A stretch of 64,000 bases of DNA, taken from the NCBI GenBank assembly GCA_963764695.1, contig CAVXTW010000015.1, forward strand, positions 124,001-188,000, in the 5' to 3' direction. Positions 1 to 8,658 of the stretch are shown here, in pieces. A program made the position numbers and the translations under genes. The stretch comes from DATFRY01 sp963764695 (GTDB lineage Bacteria > Myxococcota_A > Polyangia > Haliangiales > Haliangiaceae). The notes beneath the pieces were generated by a model, which worked only from the letters and a program-made list of their open reading frames with translations, searched no databases and was not told the origin of the DNA. Every line of letters starts with the position of its first letter. Within the stretch, counting starts at the first letter, position 1.

Positions 1-2
1 AG

Positions 3-746
3 ACCGCGCAGGAGGCGAAGGCACGTGAGGTCGTGAAGCGCGCCGGGGCGGTGACGAGGACGTTCCCGCCGAACGACATCGCCGCCGCCTACGCGCTGGG
101 AGCCATCCCGGCCCGCTTCGCGGTCGAGCGTCACGCGTGGGAGGAAGCCGCCGCGCTGACCGTCCCGGAGCGCGAGATCTGGGCCAGGTACCCGTTTGCC
201 GAGGCCCACATCGAATACGCACGCGGGCTGGGGCGCGCCCACACGGGCGACCTCGGCGGAGCGAAGAAGTCTCTGGCGCGACTGGCCGAGCTGCGCGACG
301 CGACCAAGGATCCCAAGTTCGCCTACTTCAAGAACCACCTCGACCTGCAACACCAGGCGGTGGCGGCCTGGGTGGCACATGCCGAGGGCCGGAAGGCGCA
401 GGCGGTGAAGCTCTTGACCAGGGCCGCCGCGATGGAAGACAGGCTGGGCAAGCACCCGGTCAGCCCGGGGCCGGTCTATCCGATCCGCGAGCAGCTGGGC
501 GAGCTGCTGATCGAGGTAAACCGCCCGGCCGAGGCCCTGGCCGCCTTCCGGGCCTCGCTCGCGATCTCGCCGCATCGCTTCTTCGGCCTGTACGGCGCGG
601 CGCGCGCCGCCCGGCAGGCGAAGAACGACGACGCGGCGCGCGAGTACTACAGCCAGCTGGTCGGCATGGTCGGCGCCGATGCCCAGAGCACCGAGCTGTC
701 GGAGGCCAGGGCCTTCCTCGCCGCGAACAAGAGCGCGGCGAGGTAG
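3..746 (+). CDS. TPR-repeat protein, 5' end outside window
   Basis: The reading frame is open to the left edge of the window (codons before the GTG at 33 read on without a stop), so this is the C-terminal part of a longer protein. It is rich in Ala, Arg and Leu and made of amphipathic helix pairs. The last third has a recognisable tetratricopeptide pattern (AEALAAFRASLAISPHRF, then a repeat with DDAAREYYSQL). TPR arrays are scaffolds for protein-protein contacts; in this type of genome they are often the tail of a Ser/Thr kinase or of a lipoprotein. The domain upstream cannot be seen, so no function is assigned. It converges on the NTF2-like gene 30 bases downstream. Confidence 0.75.
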   Translation, partial: TAQEAKAREVVKRAGAVTRTFPPNDIAAAYALGAIPARFAVERHAWEEAAALTVPEREIWARYPFAEAHIEYARGLGRAHTGDLGGAKKSLARLAELRDATKDPKFAYFKNHLDLQHQAVAAWVAHAEGRKAQAVKLLTRAAAMEDRLGKHPVSPGPVYPIREQLGELLIEVNRPAEALAAFRASLAISPHRFFGLYGAARAARQAKNDDAAREYYSQLVGMVGADAQSTELSEARAFLAANKSAAR

Positions 747-776
747 CGTCGGTCGGGCGCGCGGCATCGGGCGCGG

Positions 777-1247
777 CTACCTGCGCGCCTTGTCGAGCCA
801 GGGATAGCGGTCGACGTCGCGGGCGGCGTAGTCCGGGTCGAGATAGATGAAGCAGCGGTGGATCTTCCAGTCGCGGATCTCGAAGACGTCGCACCACCGG
901 CCCGCGCCCCAGTCAGGGACGCCAGCGCGCCACGGGCCGTCGCGGTGCTCGCCGTGGCTGGTCCCCTCGCAGACGACGAGGTCGCTGCCGGAGAAGATCC
1001 AGTTGAAGTGCGAGTAGTGGTGGACGATCGACTTGATGGTTCCGCCCACGTCGCCGAACAGCCGGCCAATCATCTCCTTGCCGGTCGCCAGCCCCCATTT
1101 CGGGAAGTAGACCTGCGCGTCGTCGGCGAACAGCTCGAGGATGCTGCCGCCGGTCGACGTCACGCCGCCGTTGTCGAACGCCTTGAGGTACTCGAGCCCC
1201 ACCGACTTGCGCTGCTCGTCGGTCATCGTCTCCCGTGCGAGTGCCAT
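777..1247 (-). CDS. NTF2/SnoaL-like domain protein
   Basis: A 156-residue single-domain protein. The start is preceded by a strong GGAGGAGGAG ribosome site. The order of features (helical N-terminus TDEQRKSVGLEYLKAFDNGG, then LFADDAQVYFPKWG, a HYSHFNWIF strand, and EIRDWKIHRCFIYLDPDY) is that of the SnoaL/NTF2-like cone fold, in which a pocket binds a small hydrophobic ligand. Family members include polyketide cyclases, isomerases and many proteins of unknown role; which applies here cannot be told. No signal peptide, so cytoplasmic. It diverges from the AlkA-like gene across a 125-base spacer. Confidence 0.8.
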   Translation of the reverse strand: MALARETMTDEQRKSVGLEYLKAFDNGGVTSTGGSILELFADDAQVYFPKWGLATGKEMIGRLFGDVGGTIKSIVHHYSHFNWIFSGSDLVVCEGTSHGEHRDGPWRAGVPDWGAGRWCDVFEIRDWKIHRCFIYLDPDYAARDVDRYPWLDKARR

Positions 1248-1372
1248 GTCTCTCCTCCTCCGTCTGGTACCGACGGAATCAGGTTCCGCCCGGCCGCCGC
1301 GTTCGTCAAGGCCCGGCCGGCGCGCGGCCTGCTGACAGGACGGTGTCAGCAGCCCCCGCGTAGCCTGGCGTC

Positions 1373-2281
1373 ATGGACATGGAAATGGACGAGACGTTCG
1401 AGCTCGCGATCGATCCCGAGGGCCCCTTCTCGCTGGCCGCGGCGGCCGGCTTCCTGAGCCGGTTCGCGCCGCTGCGCCGGTCCGGCGCGTGCGCCGGAGG
1501 GGTCGTGCGCTTCGCCTTCGTTGTCGACGGATACCGGCAGACCGCCGCGGTGAGACTGAGGCAGGAGCCGGCCGAGGACCGGCGCGGCCGGGTCCACGCG
1601 ACCGTCGTGGGAGCCGCCGATCTCGAGCGCCGCGCCGTCGAGGCCCAGGTCCGCCGCATCCTGTCGCTCGATCGCTCGGCGGTCGGCTACGCCGCGGTCG
1701 GCGATCGCGACCCGGTCGTGCGCCGCCTGCTCGAGGCCAGCGACTACCTGCGTCCGGTCTGCTTCTACTCCGCGTACGAGGCCGCCGCCTGGTCGGTCCT
1801 GGTCGGGCGCGGGCGGATGGCCCAGGCCGCGTCGCTGCGCGCCCGCATCGCCGCCGAGCTCGGCGACAGCTTCACCGTCGACGGCATCGAGCTGCACGCC
1901 TTTCCGACCCCGGACCGCCTGCTGGATGCAGAGACGGTAGCCGGCGTGGGCGAGGAGCCGCTGGCCCGGCTGCGCGGCGTGGCCGAGGCCGCCCGGGCCG
2001 GTCTGCTCGACACCGCGCGGCTGGCGGCCATGGCACCGGAAGACGCCATGCGCGAGGCGCGGCGCATCCGCGGCATCGGCCCCTTCTACGCCGCGCTCAT
2101 CTACGTGCGCGCCGGCGGTGCGGTCGACTACCTGGCCGTCGGCGAGCCGCGCCTGCACGCCGCGGTCAAGCAGCAGTACGGCCTGGCCGAGACGCCGGGC
2201 ACCGAAGAGCTTACCGACATCGCGGCTGCGTGGGCGCCCTACCGCACCTGGGTCAACGTGCTCCTGCGCGCCTCGGCCTGA
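1373..2281 (+). CDS. AlkA-like HhH DNA glycosylase, catalytic Asp replaced by Glu
   Basis: 302 residues, the size of AlkA-type 3-methyladenine DNA glycosylases, which excise alkylated bases. The N-terminal about 90 residues fit the AlkA beta domain; the rest is the helix-hairpin-helix glycosylase domain, with the hairpin IRGIGPFYAALIYVRA followed by the segment VDYLAVGEPRLHAAV. Aligned by eye without gaps to E. coli AlkA (KDVFLPDDYLIKQRF), the general-base Asp238 falls on Glu258 here and the preceding Asp on Gly. The C-terminal AAWAPYRTWVNVLLRA matches the AlkA ending. The start is the first of three nearby ATGs (1373, 1379, 1385); none has a clear ribosome site. It converges tightly on the esterase gene, 7 bases apart. 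Confidence 0.8.
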   Translation: MDMEMDETFELAIDPEGPFSLAAAAGFLSRFAPLRRSGACAGGVVRFAFVVDGYRQTAAVRLRQEPAEDRRGRVHATVVGAADLERRAVEAQVRRILSLDRSAVGYAAVGDRDPVVRRLLEASDYLRPVCFYSAYEAAAWSVLVGRGRMAQAASLRARIAAELGDSFTVDGIELHAFPTPDRLLDAETVAGVGEEPLARLRGVAEAARAGLLDTARLAAMAPEDAMREARRIRGIGPFYAALIYVRAGGAVDYLAVGEPRLHAAVKQQYGLAETPGTEELTDIAAAWAPYRTWVNVLLRASA

Positions 2282-2288
2282 TGGTGGC

Positions 2289-4091
2289 CTAGTAGCGCCA
2301 GCTGCGCGTGTCGGCTCCCTTCGGCGCCGTGCGCAGGAAGTGCTTCACCAGCATCGGGATGAAGCGCTCGTGGTAGGTCAGGCGCGACTGGAAGTTCATG
2401 TGCTCGGCGTCGCCGCTCCAGCAGTGGCCATCGCGCGCGCCGTACGCGAAGACGGCGTCGGAGCGCGGGTTGTCCACCTGGCGCAGGCGCTCCTCGACGA
2501 GGCGCACCGATCGGTCGAGGAAGTAGGTGTCGAAGTTGCCGACGTTGATGCGCAGCTTGCCGCGCAGCTTCGGACCCAGCCGCGCCCAGTCGCGGGTCAG
2601 GATGTGGCCCAGGTCGTAGTTCTCGCGCCAGTGCTCGGCGACGCTCCGGTCGATGCGGCCGGTCACCTTGTCGTAGATGCGGCGCGGGTAGCCGTCGTCC
2701 CCGACCGGCGAGTAGACCGCCTCCCAGATGTCGTACTGCTGGCCGGAGCGCGAGCGCGTGCCGAGCGCCAGCTCCTTGCGGTTGTCCATCTCGGTGGTGC
2801 TGCGCGCGGTGCCGTCGTCGTGGCGCTGGCCGGTGCGCGGCGTGCGGCGGAATGGCCCCTCCGCGAAATAGGCATTCTCGTCGCCGTAGATGTCGATGGT
2901 CGTGTAGGCGCGAAAGTCGATCGGATCGGGGCAGCTGCCGATCGCGCCGTTGTACTCGTCCGGGTAGAGGACCTGCGCGGCCAGCGCCTCCCAGCCGCCG
3001 GTCGAGCCGCCGTACATGCCGCGCGCCCACGCGCCCAGGCCGCGAAACTCCTTCTCGATGTGCGGGATGAGCTCGTGCGTGATGGCATCGCCGTACGGGC
3101 CGACGTTGGCCGAGTTCACCGCGTACGAATCGTCGTAGTACGGGTTGGCGTGCTGGATCTCGATCAGGATGACGCGCGGGAAGTTCTTGCTCCCCCACAG
3201 CTCGGCGAACCGGTGGCCGGCCTCCTGCACCATGCGCTCGTAGCCGTACTTCGCGCACTGGCTGCCATGTCCGTTGGGGCAGTGGCGGCGCAGGTTCTCC
3301 ACATCCGGCTGCGGCAGCTTGGGATCGACCGGCGCCTCGCGGTAGCCGGTCAGGTTGCGGCTGAAGTGGCCGTGGTAGATGGCCAGCGGGTAGCGCGCGC
3401 GCGGGTGGCTCTCCCAGCCCTCCGGCAGGAGCACCATCGCGCCGAGGAACATGTCGCGGCCCCAGAACTTCGAGAGCAGCTCGCTCCTGAGCTTCACGCG
3501 GCGCACGCGGCGCAGCTCCTGCGGCGCCGGCAGCGGCGGCAGCGCGCGGTCGAGCACCACCTCGATGGTGCCGCCGGCGCCCGCATCGACGCGCATCCGC
3601 CGCGGCGTGGAGACCAGGTTGCCGGGCGCCTCGTTCCACTGCTGTCCCTCGCCGCGGTCGGGCGGCAGGCTCACCACGTGTCCGTCGGCGCGCCGGAAGG
3701 TCTCGTACTTGTGCAGCAGCGCCTGCACCATGTAGTCGCCGGGCGGGAGATCGGCCAGGTTGGCGATCGGGTACCCGGCCACGGCGCGGCCGCTGTCGAC
3801 GACGCGGGATGTACCCGGCGCCCAGCCTTCGACGTCGATGCCGAACACCTGGGCGGTGTCGTCGTTGTCGCTGACCAGATTTCGCGGCTCCTCCTCGCCG
3901 CGCGCGGACAGGAGCAGCAGCAGGCGCCCGGTCTGCGCCGAGTCGGCCACCGAAGGCGCCAGCCGCACCGACACGCGCAGGCCGGCAGCCGGGCCGGGCG
4001 CCTCGGGTGGCGATTCGCCGGTCTTGACCGGCGCTGCTGTGCACGAGGCGAGGAGGAGGGCGGCCAGCCGGATGTTCATGACGCGCAGCAT
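2289..4091 (-). CDS. Lipoprotein of the alpha/beta-hydrolase esterase type
   Basis: 600 residues. The N-terminus (from a second possible start at Met5, base 4079) is a lipoprotein signal with lipobox LLASC. About 190 residues of beta-rich sequence precede an alpha/beta-hydrolase domain containing PLAIYHGHF, a nucleophile elbow GGSTGG (Ser363) and a late GARDGHCWSGDAEHMNF segment that could supply the catalytic His. This arrangement resembles putative esterases of the esterase-D group attached to the envelope. The substrate is unknown. Unlike many other lipoproteins in this window, the mature N-terminus (TAAPVKTGESPPE) has no acidic run. Expected location: outer membrane or periplasm. Confidence 0.75.
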   Translation of the reverse strand: MLRVMNIRLAALLLASCTAAPVKTGESPPEAPGPAAGLRVSVRLAPSVADSAQTGRLLLLLSARGEEEPRNLVSDNDDTAQVFGIDVEGWAPGTSRVVDSGRAVAGYPIANLADLPPGDYMVQALLHKYETFRRADGHVVSLPPDRGEGQQWNEAPGNLVSTPRRMRVDAGAGGTIEVVLDRALPPLPAPQELRRVRRVKLRSELLSKFWGRDMFLGAMVLLPEGWESHPRARYPLAIYHGHFSRNLTGYREAPVDPKLPQPDVENLRRHCPNGHGSQCAKYGYERMVQEAGHRFAELWGSKNFPRVILIEIQHANPYYDDSYAVNSANVGPYGDAITHELIPHIEKEFRGLGAWARGMYGGSTGGWEALAAQVLYPDEYNGAIGSCPDPIDFRAYTTIDIYGDENAYFAEGPFRRTPRTGQRHDDGTARSTTEMDNRKELALGTRSRSGQQYDIWEAVYSPVGDDGYPRRIYDKVTGRIDRSVAEHWRENYDLGHILTRDWARLGPKLRGKLRINVGNFDTYFLDRSVRLVEERLRQVDNPRSDAVFAYGARDGHCWSGDAEHMNFQSRLTYHERFIPMLVKHFLRTAPKGADTRSWRY

Positions 4092-4145
4092 ATCGCCGCG
4101 GCCGCGCGCACGCTCAGCTGTCGACGACCGCCCTCCGGCCTGTCG

Positions 4146-4469
4146 CTACTGTACCGGTTCGGTCGCCGTGGACTGATCGATCACCTCGGCGCACTCACTG
4201 GCGCACTGCCACTGGTCGGCCTCGCACGCGTTCTGGTCAACGCAGTCCTCACAGCCCTCGAACTCCGGCGAGGTGTTGCTCTCCTGGTCCTCGCACTGCG
4301 CGATGCAGTCGTCGAGATCGGTCTCCGAGTCGGTGCAGTCGATGTAAGCGGTGCAGATATCGGAGCACTGGAGCAGCTCGTCCGCCTCGTCGCTGTCGCA
4401 AGCGCCGAGTCCGGCCGCGGTGCTGGTCACGCCGATGATGAACAAAGCTCCAAACAGCCAATGACGCAT
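4146..4469 (-). CDS. Small cysteine-rich lipoprotein
   Basis: 107 residues. The start is set by the signal peptide and a GGGAG ribosome site just upstream of the ATG. The signal peptide ends in lipobox GLGAC (Cys24). The mature part is short, very acidic (DSDEADELL) and holds many paired cysteines (CSDIC, CIAQCEDQ, CEDC, CASEC), which suggests a small disulfide-knotted extracytoplasmic domain. I do not recognise the family. It diverges from the Cys-rich lipoprotein gene on the other strand. The longer open frame through it is an antisense shadow of that neighbour. Confidence 0.75.
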   Translation of the reverse strand: MRHWLFGALFIIGVTSTAAGLGACDSDEADELLQCSDICTAYIDCTDSETDLDDCIAQCEDQESNTSPEFEGCEDCVDQNACEADQWQCASECAEVIDQSTATEPVQ

Positions 4470-4637
4470 TGATGGTCTCCCAGCCAGGTTGTCCTGAAAG
4501 GTAGGCAAACGTGGTGGAGCAGCTACGTCCATTGGCTTTGGCGTTCGTGAGGCCAGAACGCAAGACAGGGACGCGAAATCTGGTTGTTTCGAGGCTCTGG
4601 ACAGCCCGCCATCGCACAGTGTAATAGTCCCGCCCCG

Positions 4638-6569
4638 ATGAACCCGAAACACATTCGAGCGTGGTTGCTGGTCCTCGTCTGTGCCGTCGCCGGCACCGCA
4701 GCTTGCGGCGGCGACGATGATGGAGGCGGCGATGATGATGACGGCGGCGCGTCCGTTCGCTGCGGCGATGACGTGCTGAACGGCGACGAGGAATGCGACG
4801 GCACCGCGTTCGGCGCCAACGACTGCACCACCGCCGGCAACTTCGCCGGCGGCGAGCTGGCCTGCACCGACGTCTGCACCTTCGACACCAGCGGCTGCAA
4901 CGCCGAGGCCGAGTGCAACAACGGCTTCATCGAGGAGGGCGAGGACTGCGACGGCGACGCCCTGGGCGACGCGACCTGCGAGTCGGCCGGCGCCTTCACC
5001 GGTGGCGAGCTCGCCTGCGCGGACGACTGCTCGTTCGACACAAGCGGCTGCCTGGGCGGCGGCGGTTCGGCGTCGGAGCAGATCGCGGCGGCGCGCGAGG
5101 CGGCCGACGGCACCGCGCTGTCGCTGCCCATCGGCGGCGCCATCGTCACGTACATCCGGCCGGCGGTCGGCGACGATCCGGCCGGCATCTTCATCCAGGC
5201 CGAGCAGGCCGGCCCGGCGCTGTTCGTGGCCGTCGCCGCCGGCGACCTGGACGAGGCGCTGGCGGTCGGCGACACCGTCAGCTTCACCATCACCGCCAAG
5301 GTGACCCAGGACGGGCAGCCGCGCGCCACCGCGGTCACCGGCTTCGCCATCGACGCGAGCGGTGGGGACGTCGAGGCGCTGGTCCAGGACGCCAGCGCGG
5401 CGACGGCCCTGCTGGCCACGGAGGCGAACCCCGACGTCGAGGACTACGACTCGGAGCTGATCGTCCTGGACGCGACCATCCTGGCGGACTTCTCGTTCGC
5501 CGGCGGCGGACACGTCGCGGCCGCCATCTCCACCGAGGGGATTCCCGACGGGACCGAGGACGCGCCCCGCTTCCGCCTCGAGGCGACCCTGCAAGATAGC
5601 CTCGACCTCAGCGGCGGCTGCGTGGTCCGCATCGGCCCGACTCCGCTGTGGCGCTTCCTCGACGTGGCCCAGCCCGCCATCTGGGCCGGCGGCGAGGTCG
5701 CGATCACCAGCTGCAACGCGCCGCAGGTCGTCTCCGCCGCCGCGCCGACCGCGACCTCGGTGGTCGTCTCGTTCGACCGGCTGATCAATCCGGCCACCGT
5801 CCAGGCCGGCGACTTCAGCTTCGACCCGGCGCTCGACGTCACCGCCGTCGCTGTTGCGGGCCGCCAGGTGACCCTCACCACCGAGACCCAGGTGGGCGAG
5901 ACCGACTACACCCTCACCGTGGCCGCCGTGAGCGATACGCGCGGCTCGGCGATCGACGCGGCCGCCGACACTGCCAGCTTCACCGGCTTCGGGGGAGACC
6001 TGCCGCAGCAGCTGTTCATCTGGGAGGTGGAGACCGATCAGGTCAGCGATCCGGAGGACGGCGAGTTCATCGAGGTGTGGAACAACACCGGCGCGGCGAT
6101 CAACTTCGCCAACCAGGGCTGGTACCTCCTGCTCATGAACGGCAACGGCGACGTCGCCTACCGTGTGGTCAAGCTCGGACCGGACGCGGGCACGCTCGCC
6201 GCCGATGGCGTGTGGACCGTGGGCAACACCGGCGGCGCGGTGGACGTCGATCAAGATGAGCTCCCGATCGGGAATCTTCAGAACGGCACCGACGGCCTCC
6301 TGCTGATCCGCTGCGACGCGTGCACGGGCGTCGCCGACTTCGGCGCCAGCTTCGACCCCGGCACCGGAAACACCGTGACTGCCACGAGCGGGGCCGCCGG
6401 CACCAAGGTGGACGCCATCGTCTACGGCCGGAACGACCAGCTCGATCCGGAGCTGGCCGCCAAGTGCCTCGGCGTGACCCAGGTCGTGGACGACACCGCG
6501 AACGACTCGCTGCAGCGCACCTCGGCGTCGTCCTGGTCGCTGGCGCCGTCCACGCCCGGCGTGGAATAG
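4638..6569 (+). CDS. Multidomain lipoprotein: Cys-rich repeats, Ig-like and lamin-tail-like regions
   Basis: 643 residues from the ATG at 4638, chosen because it starts the signal peptide (lipobox AGTAAC, Cys23). An Asp/Gly linker (GGDDDGGGDDDDGG) follows directly. Next come two tandem Cys-rich repeats of the type CGDDVLNGDEECDG and CNNGFIEEGEDCDG, typical of myxobacterial Cys-rich repeat proteins (DUF4215-like). The middle resembles an OB-like or Ig-like beta domain (a PQVVSAAAPTATSVVVSF strand and an SDTRGSAIDA ending). The C-terminal FIWEVETDQVSDPEDGEFIEVWN with FANQGWYLLL resembles a lamin-tail (LTD) fold. Probably an exported, possibly surface-anchored, scaffold or adhesion protein; no catalytic motif is visible. 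Confidence 0.8.
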   Translation: MNPKHIRAWLLVLVCAVAGTAACGGDDDGGGDDDDGGASVRCGDDVLNGDEECDGTAFGANDCTTAGNFAGGELACTDVCTFDTSGCNAEAECNNGFIEEGEDCDGDALGDATCESAGAFTGGELACADDCSFDTSGCLGGGGSASEQIAAAREAADGTALSLPIGGAIVTYIRPAVGDDPAGIFIQAEQAGPALFVAVAAGDLDEALAVGDTVSFTITAKVTQDGQPRATAVTGFAIDASGGDVEALVQDASAATALLATEANPDVEDYDSELIVLDATILADFSFAGGGHVAAAISTEGIPDGTEDAPRFRLEATLQDSLDLSGGCVVRIGPTPLWRFLDVAQPAIWAGGEVAITSCNAPQVVSAAAPTATSVVVSFDRLINPATVQAGDFSFDPALDVTAVAVAGRQVTLTTETQVGETDYTLTVAAVSDTRGSAIDAAADTASFTGFGGDLPQQLFIWEVETDQVSDPEDGEFIEVWNNTGAAINFANQGWYLLLMNGNGDVAYRVVKLGPDAGTLAADGVWTVGNTGGAVDVDQDELPIGNLQNGTDGLLLIRCDACTGVADFGASFDPGTGNTVTATSGAAGTKVDAIVYGRNDQLDPELAAKCLGVTQVVDDTANDSLQRTSASSWSLAPSTPGVE

Positions 6570-6585
6570 CTCGATCGCGTAGCGC

Positions 6586-6622
6586 CGGCCGGGCCGCGGG
6601 CATCCATGCCGCAGCCCGGCCG
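6586..6622. terminator. Hairpin between convergent genes
   Basis: Arms 6586-6599 and 6609-6622 pair at 13 of 14 positions around a 9-base loop. It lies between the stop codons of the converging lipoprotein and peroxiredoxin genes. There is no U-tract, as is usual in very GC-rich genomes. Likely a bidirectional transcript end. Confidence 0.55.
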
Positions 6623-6630
6623 CGCCGCAG

Positions 6631-7287
6631 CTACTTCGGCTGCGGGACGATGCGCAGGTAGGGCCTGGGCGACTTCCAGCCGCCCGGGAACTTCTTCCTG
6701 GCGTCCTCCTCGGAGACCGACGGCGGGATGATGACGTCCTCGCCCGGCTTCCAGTTGACCGGGGTCGCCACGTTGTGGCGCGCGGTGAGCTGGATCGAGT
6801 CGATCACGCGCAGGACCTCGTCGAAGTTGCGGCCGGTGCTCATCGGGTAGGTGAGCGTCAGCTTGATCTTCTTGTCCGGCCCGACCACGAACACCGAGCG
6901 AATCGTGGCGTTGTCGGCCGCGGTGCGCGGCTTGTCGCCGGTCGCGTTGGGATGGATCATGTCGTAGAGCTTCGCCACCGTCAGATCGGCGTCGCCGATG
7001 ATCGGGTAGTTGGGCGCCGTCCCCTGGGTCTCCTCGATGTCCTTGGCCCATCGCGCGTGATCGGTCACCGGGTCGATGCTCAGGCCGAGGACCTTGACGT
7101 TGCGCCGCTCGAACTCCGGCTTGAGCCTGGCCATGTAGCCCAGCTCGGTGGTGCAGACCGGCGTGAAGTCTTTCGGGTGCGAGAAAAGGACCGCCCACCC
7201 GTCGCCGATCCACTCGTGGAAATCGATCTTGCCTTCCGTGGTCTCCGCCTTGAAGTTCGGAGCCTCGTCTCCAATCCGAAGCGACAT
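6631..7287 (-). CDS. 1-Cys peroxiredoxin (Prx6 type)
   Basis: 218 residues, the normal length for Prx6-type peroxiredoxins, which reduce hydrogen and organic peroxides in the cytoplasm. The peroxidatic motif is SHPKDFTPVCTTELG with Cys45, the only cysteine, so there is no internal resolving Cys. The long C-terminal extension (NWKPGEDVIIPPSVSEEDAR, then PYLRIVPQPK) is the Prx6 dimerisation domain. The ATG at 7287 is preceded by GGAGGAGA and fits the conserved N-terminus MSLRIGDEAPNF; longer in-frame extensions lack family similarity. It diverges from the histidine kinase gene over a 249-base spacer. Confidence 0.95.
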   Translation of the reverse strand: MSLRIGDEAPNFKAETTEGKIDFHEWIGDGWAVLFSHPKDFTPVCTTELGYMARLKPEFERRNVKVLGLSIDPVTDHARWAKDIEETQGTAPNYPIIGDADLTVAKLYDMIHPNATGDKPRTAADNATIRSVFVVGPDKKIKLTLTYPMSTGRNFDEVLRVIDSIQLTARHNVATPVNWKPGEDVIIPPSVSEEDARKKFPGGWKSPRPYLRIVPQPK

Positions 7288-7536
7288 TGTCTTTCTCCTC
7301 CTCCGTGCGTGGCAGTCGCGACCGCGGGGAAAGCATGCGGCACCCCGGGCGGGCGTCCAGTGCCGCGGGCCCGCTTCCGGCGTCCCCGGCGCTCGGTCCC
7401 ATGCGCGCGGCCCATGAGACGGAGGCCCACCCCGGCAGCTCGCCGCGCCGGCCGGCCCGCCGGCTCGCCGCGCCGCCGACACAGCTCGCCGAAATCCCCC
7501 GCCGCAGACCCGGGCGGCCGGGGATACTCGTAGGCG

Positions 7537-8658
7537 ATGCCAGGGGCGGAAACGGAGCGGGCCGGGAGCCGTCTGGCGCGCGCGCTGTCAACCTGGTGGG
7601 CGCGCTCCGGCCCCGCCGTCACCATCGTCCTGGCGTTCTGGACCCTGTTCGGCGTGGTCTGCGCGGCGGCGGGGTACTGGCAGGTGCGCACGCACGGCCA
7701 CTCCGCCGTCCGCCTCTTTGCCTGCGAGCTGGTGACCTGGTACGCGTGGGCGGCGGTCACGCCGGTGGTCGTGTGGCTGGGCCGGCGCGCGCCGCTCGTC
7801 CCGTTCTCGCTGCGCGCCAGCTTCGTGCACCTCGCCGTCGCCGTCCTCGGCGGCGTGCTCCACTCCGCGTGGTGGATGGCGGTGCACGTGTGGATGCAGC
7901 CGTACGACCACATGGGACTCCAGGAGTTCGACCCCGGCCGGGTGCTGGACGTCAACAAGCTGTTCCTCGAGGCGATGATCTACTTCGCCATCCTCGGCAT
8001 CACCTACGCGGCCGACACCCAGCGCAGGCTGCGCCAGCGCGAGATCACCGCGCTCCAGCTCGAGAAGTCGCTGGCCCATGCCAGCCTGCACGCGCTCGAG
8101 CTGCAGATGCAGCCCCACTTCCTGTTCAACACGCTGCACGCGATCGGCGGCCTGGTGCGCGTGGGCCGCAGCGCCGAGGCGGTCGAGATGATCGCCGGCC
8201 TGAGCGACCTGCTGCGCTACTCGCTCGACCAGGCCGGCGAGCACCTCGTCCCGCTGGGCCGCGAGGTCGGCATCCTGCGCCGCTATCTCGACATCCAGCG
8301 CATCCGCTTCCCGGACCGCCTCGCCGTCGACATCCACGTGCCCGACGATCTCAAGCGCGCCTGCGTGCCGGCCATGATGCTGCAGCCGCTGGCCGAGAAC
8401 GCGATCCGGCACGGCATCGAGCCGTCGGCCGCGTCCGGCCGGATCGAGGCGCGCGCGTGGCGCGACGGCGACCAGCTCCACCTCGAGCTCTTCAGCAGCG
8501 GATCGCTGCACGAGCCGGTCCGCCGCGGCATCGGGCTGGAGAACACGCGCGCGCGGCTGGAGCAGCTGTACGGCGGCCGCCACACCTTCACGCTGCGCAA
8601 CGCGCGCGGCGGCGTTGTCGCCAGCCTGATCCTTCCGTTCGAGGAGGAGCGGGCTTGA
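7537..8658 (+). CDS. LytS/YehU-type membrane sensor histidine kinase
   Basis: 373 residues. About four transmembrane helices occupy residues 25-165 (for example VTIVLAFWTLFGVVCAAAG and SFVHLAVAVLGGVLHSAWW). A His_kinase-type dimerisation/phosphotransfer box LQMQPHFLFNTLHAIGG follows, with His194 as the expected phosphorylation site. An ATPase domain (N-box LAENAIRHGIEPS, G-box GIGLENTRARLEQLYG) ends the protein. This is the subfamily that pairs with LytTR response regulators. The gene overlaps its regulator by 4 bases, so the two are co-translated. No extracytoplasmic sensory domain is visible, so the signal is probably sensed in the membrane. Confidence 0.93.
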   Translation: MPGAETERAGSRLARALSTWWARSGPAVTIVLAFWTLFGVVCAAAGYWQVRTHGHSAVRLFACELVTWYAWAAVTPVVVWLGRRAPLVPFSLRASFVHLAVAVLGGVLHSAWWMAVHVWMQPYDHMGLQEFDPGRVLDVNKLFLEAMIYFAILGITYAADTQRRLRQREITALQLEKSLAHASLHALELQMQPHFLFNTLHAIGGLVRVGRSAEAVEMIAGLSDLLRYSLDQAGEHLVPLGREVGILRRYLDIQRIRFPDRLAVDIHVPDDLKRACVPAMMLQPLAENAIRHGIEPSAASGRIEARAWRDGDQLHLELFSSGSLHEPVRRGIGLENTRARLEQLYGGRHTFTLRNARGGVVASLILPFEEERA

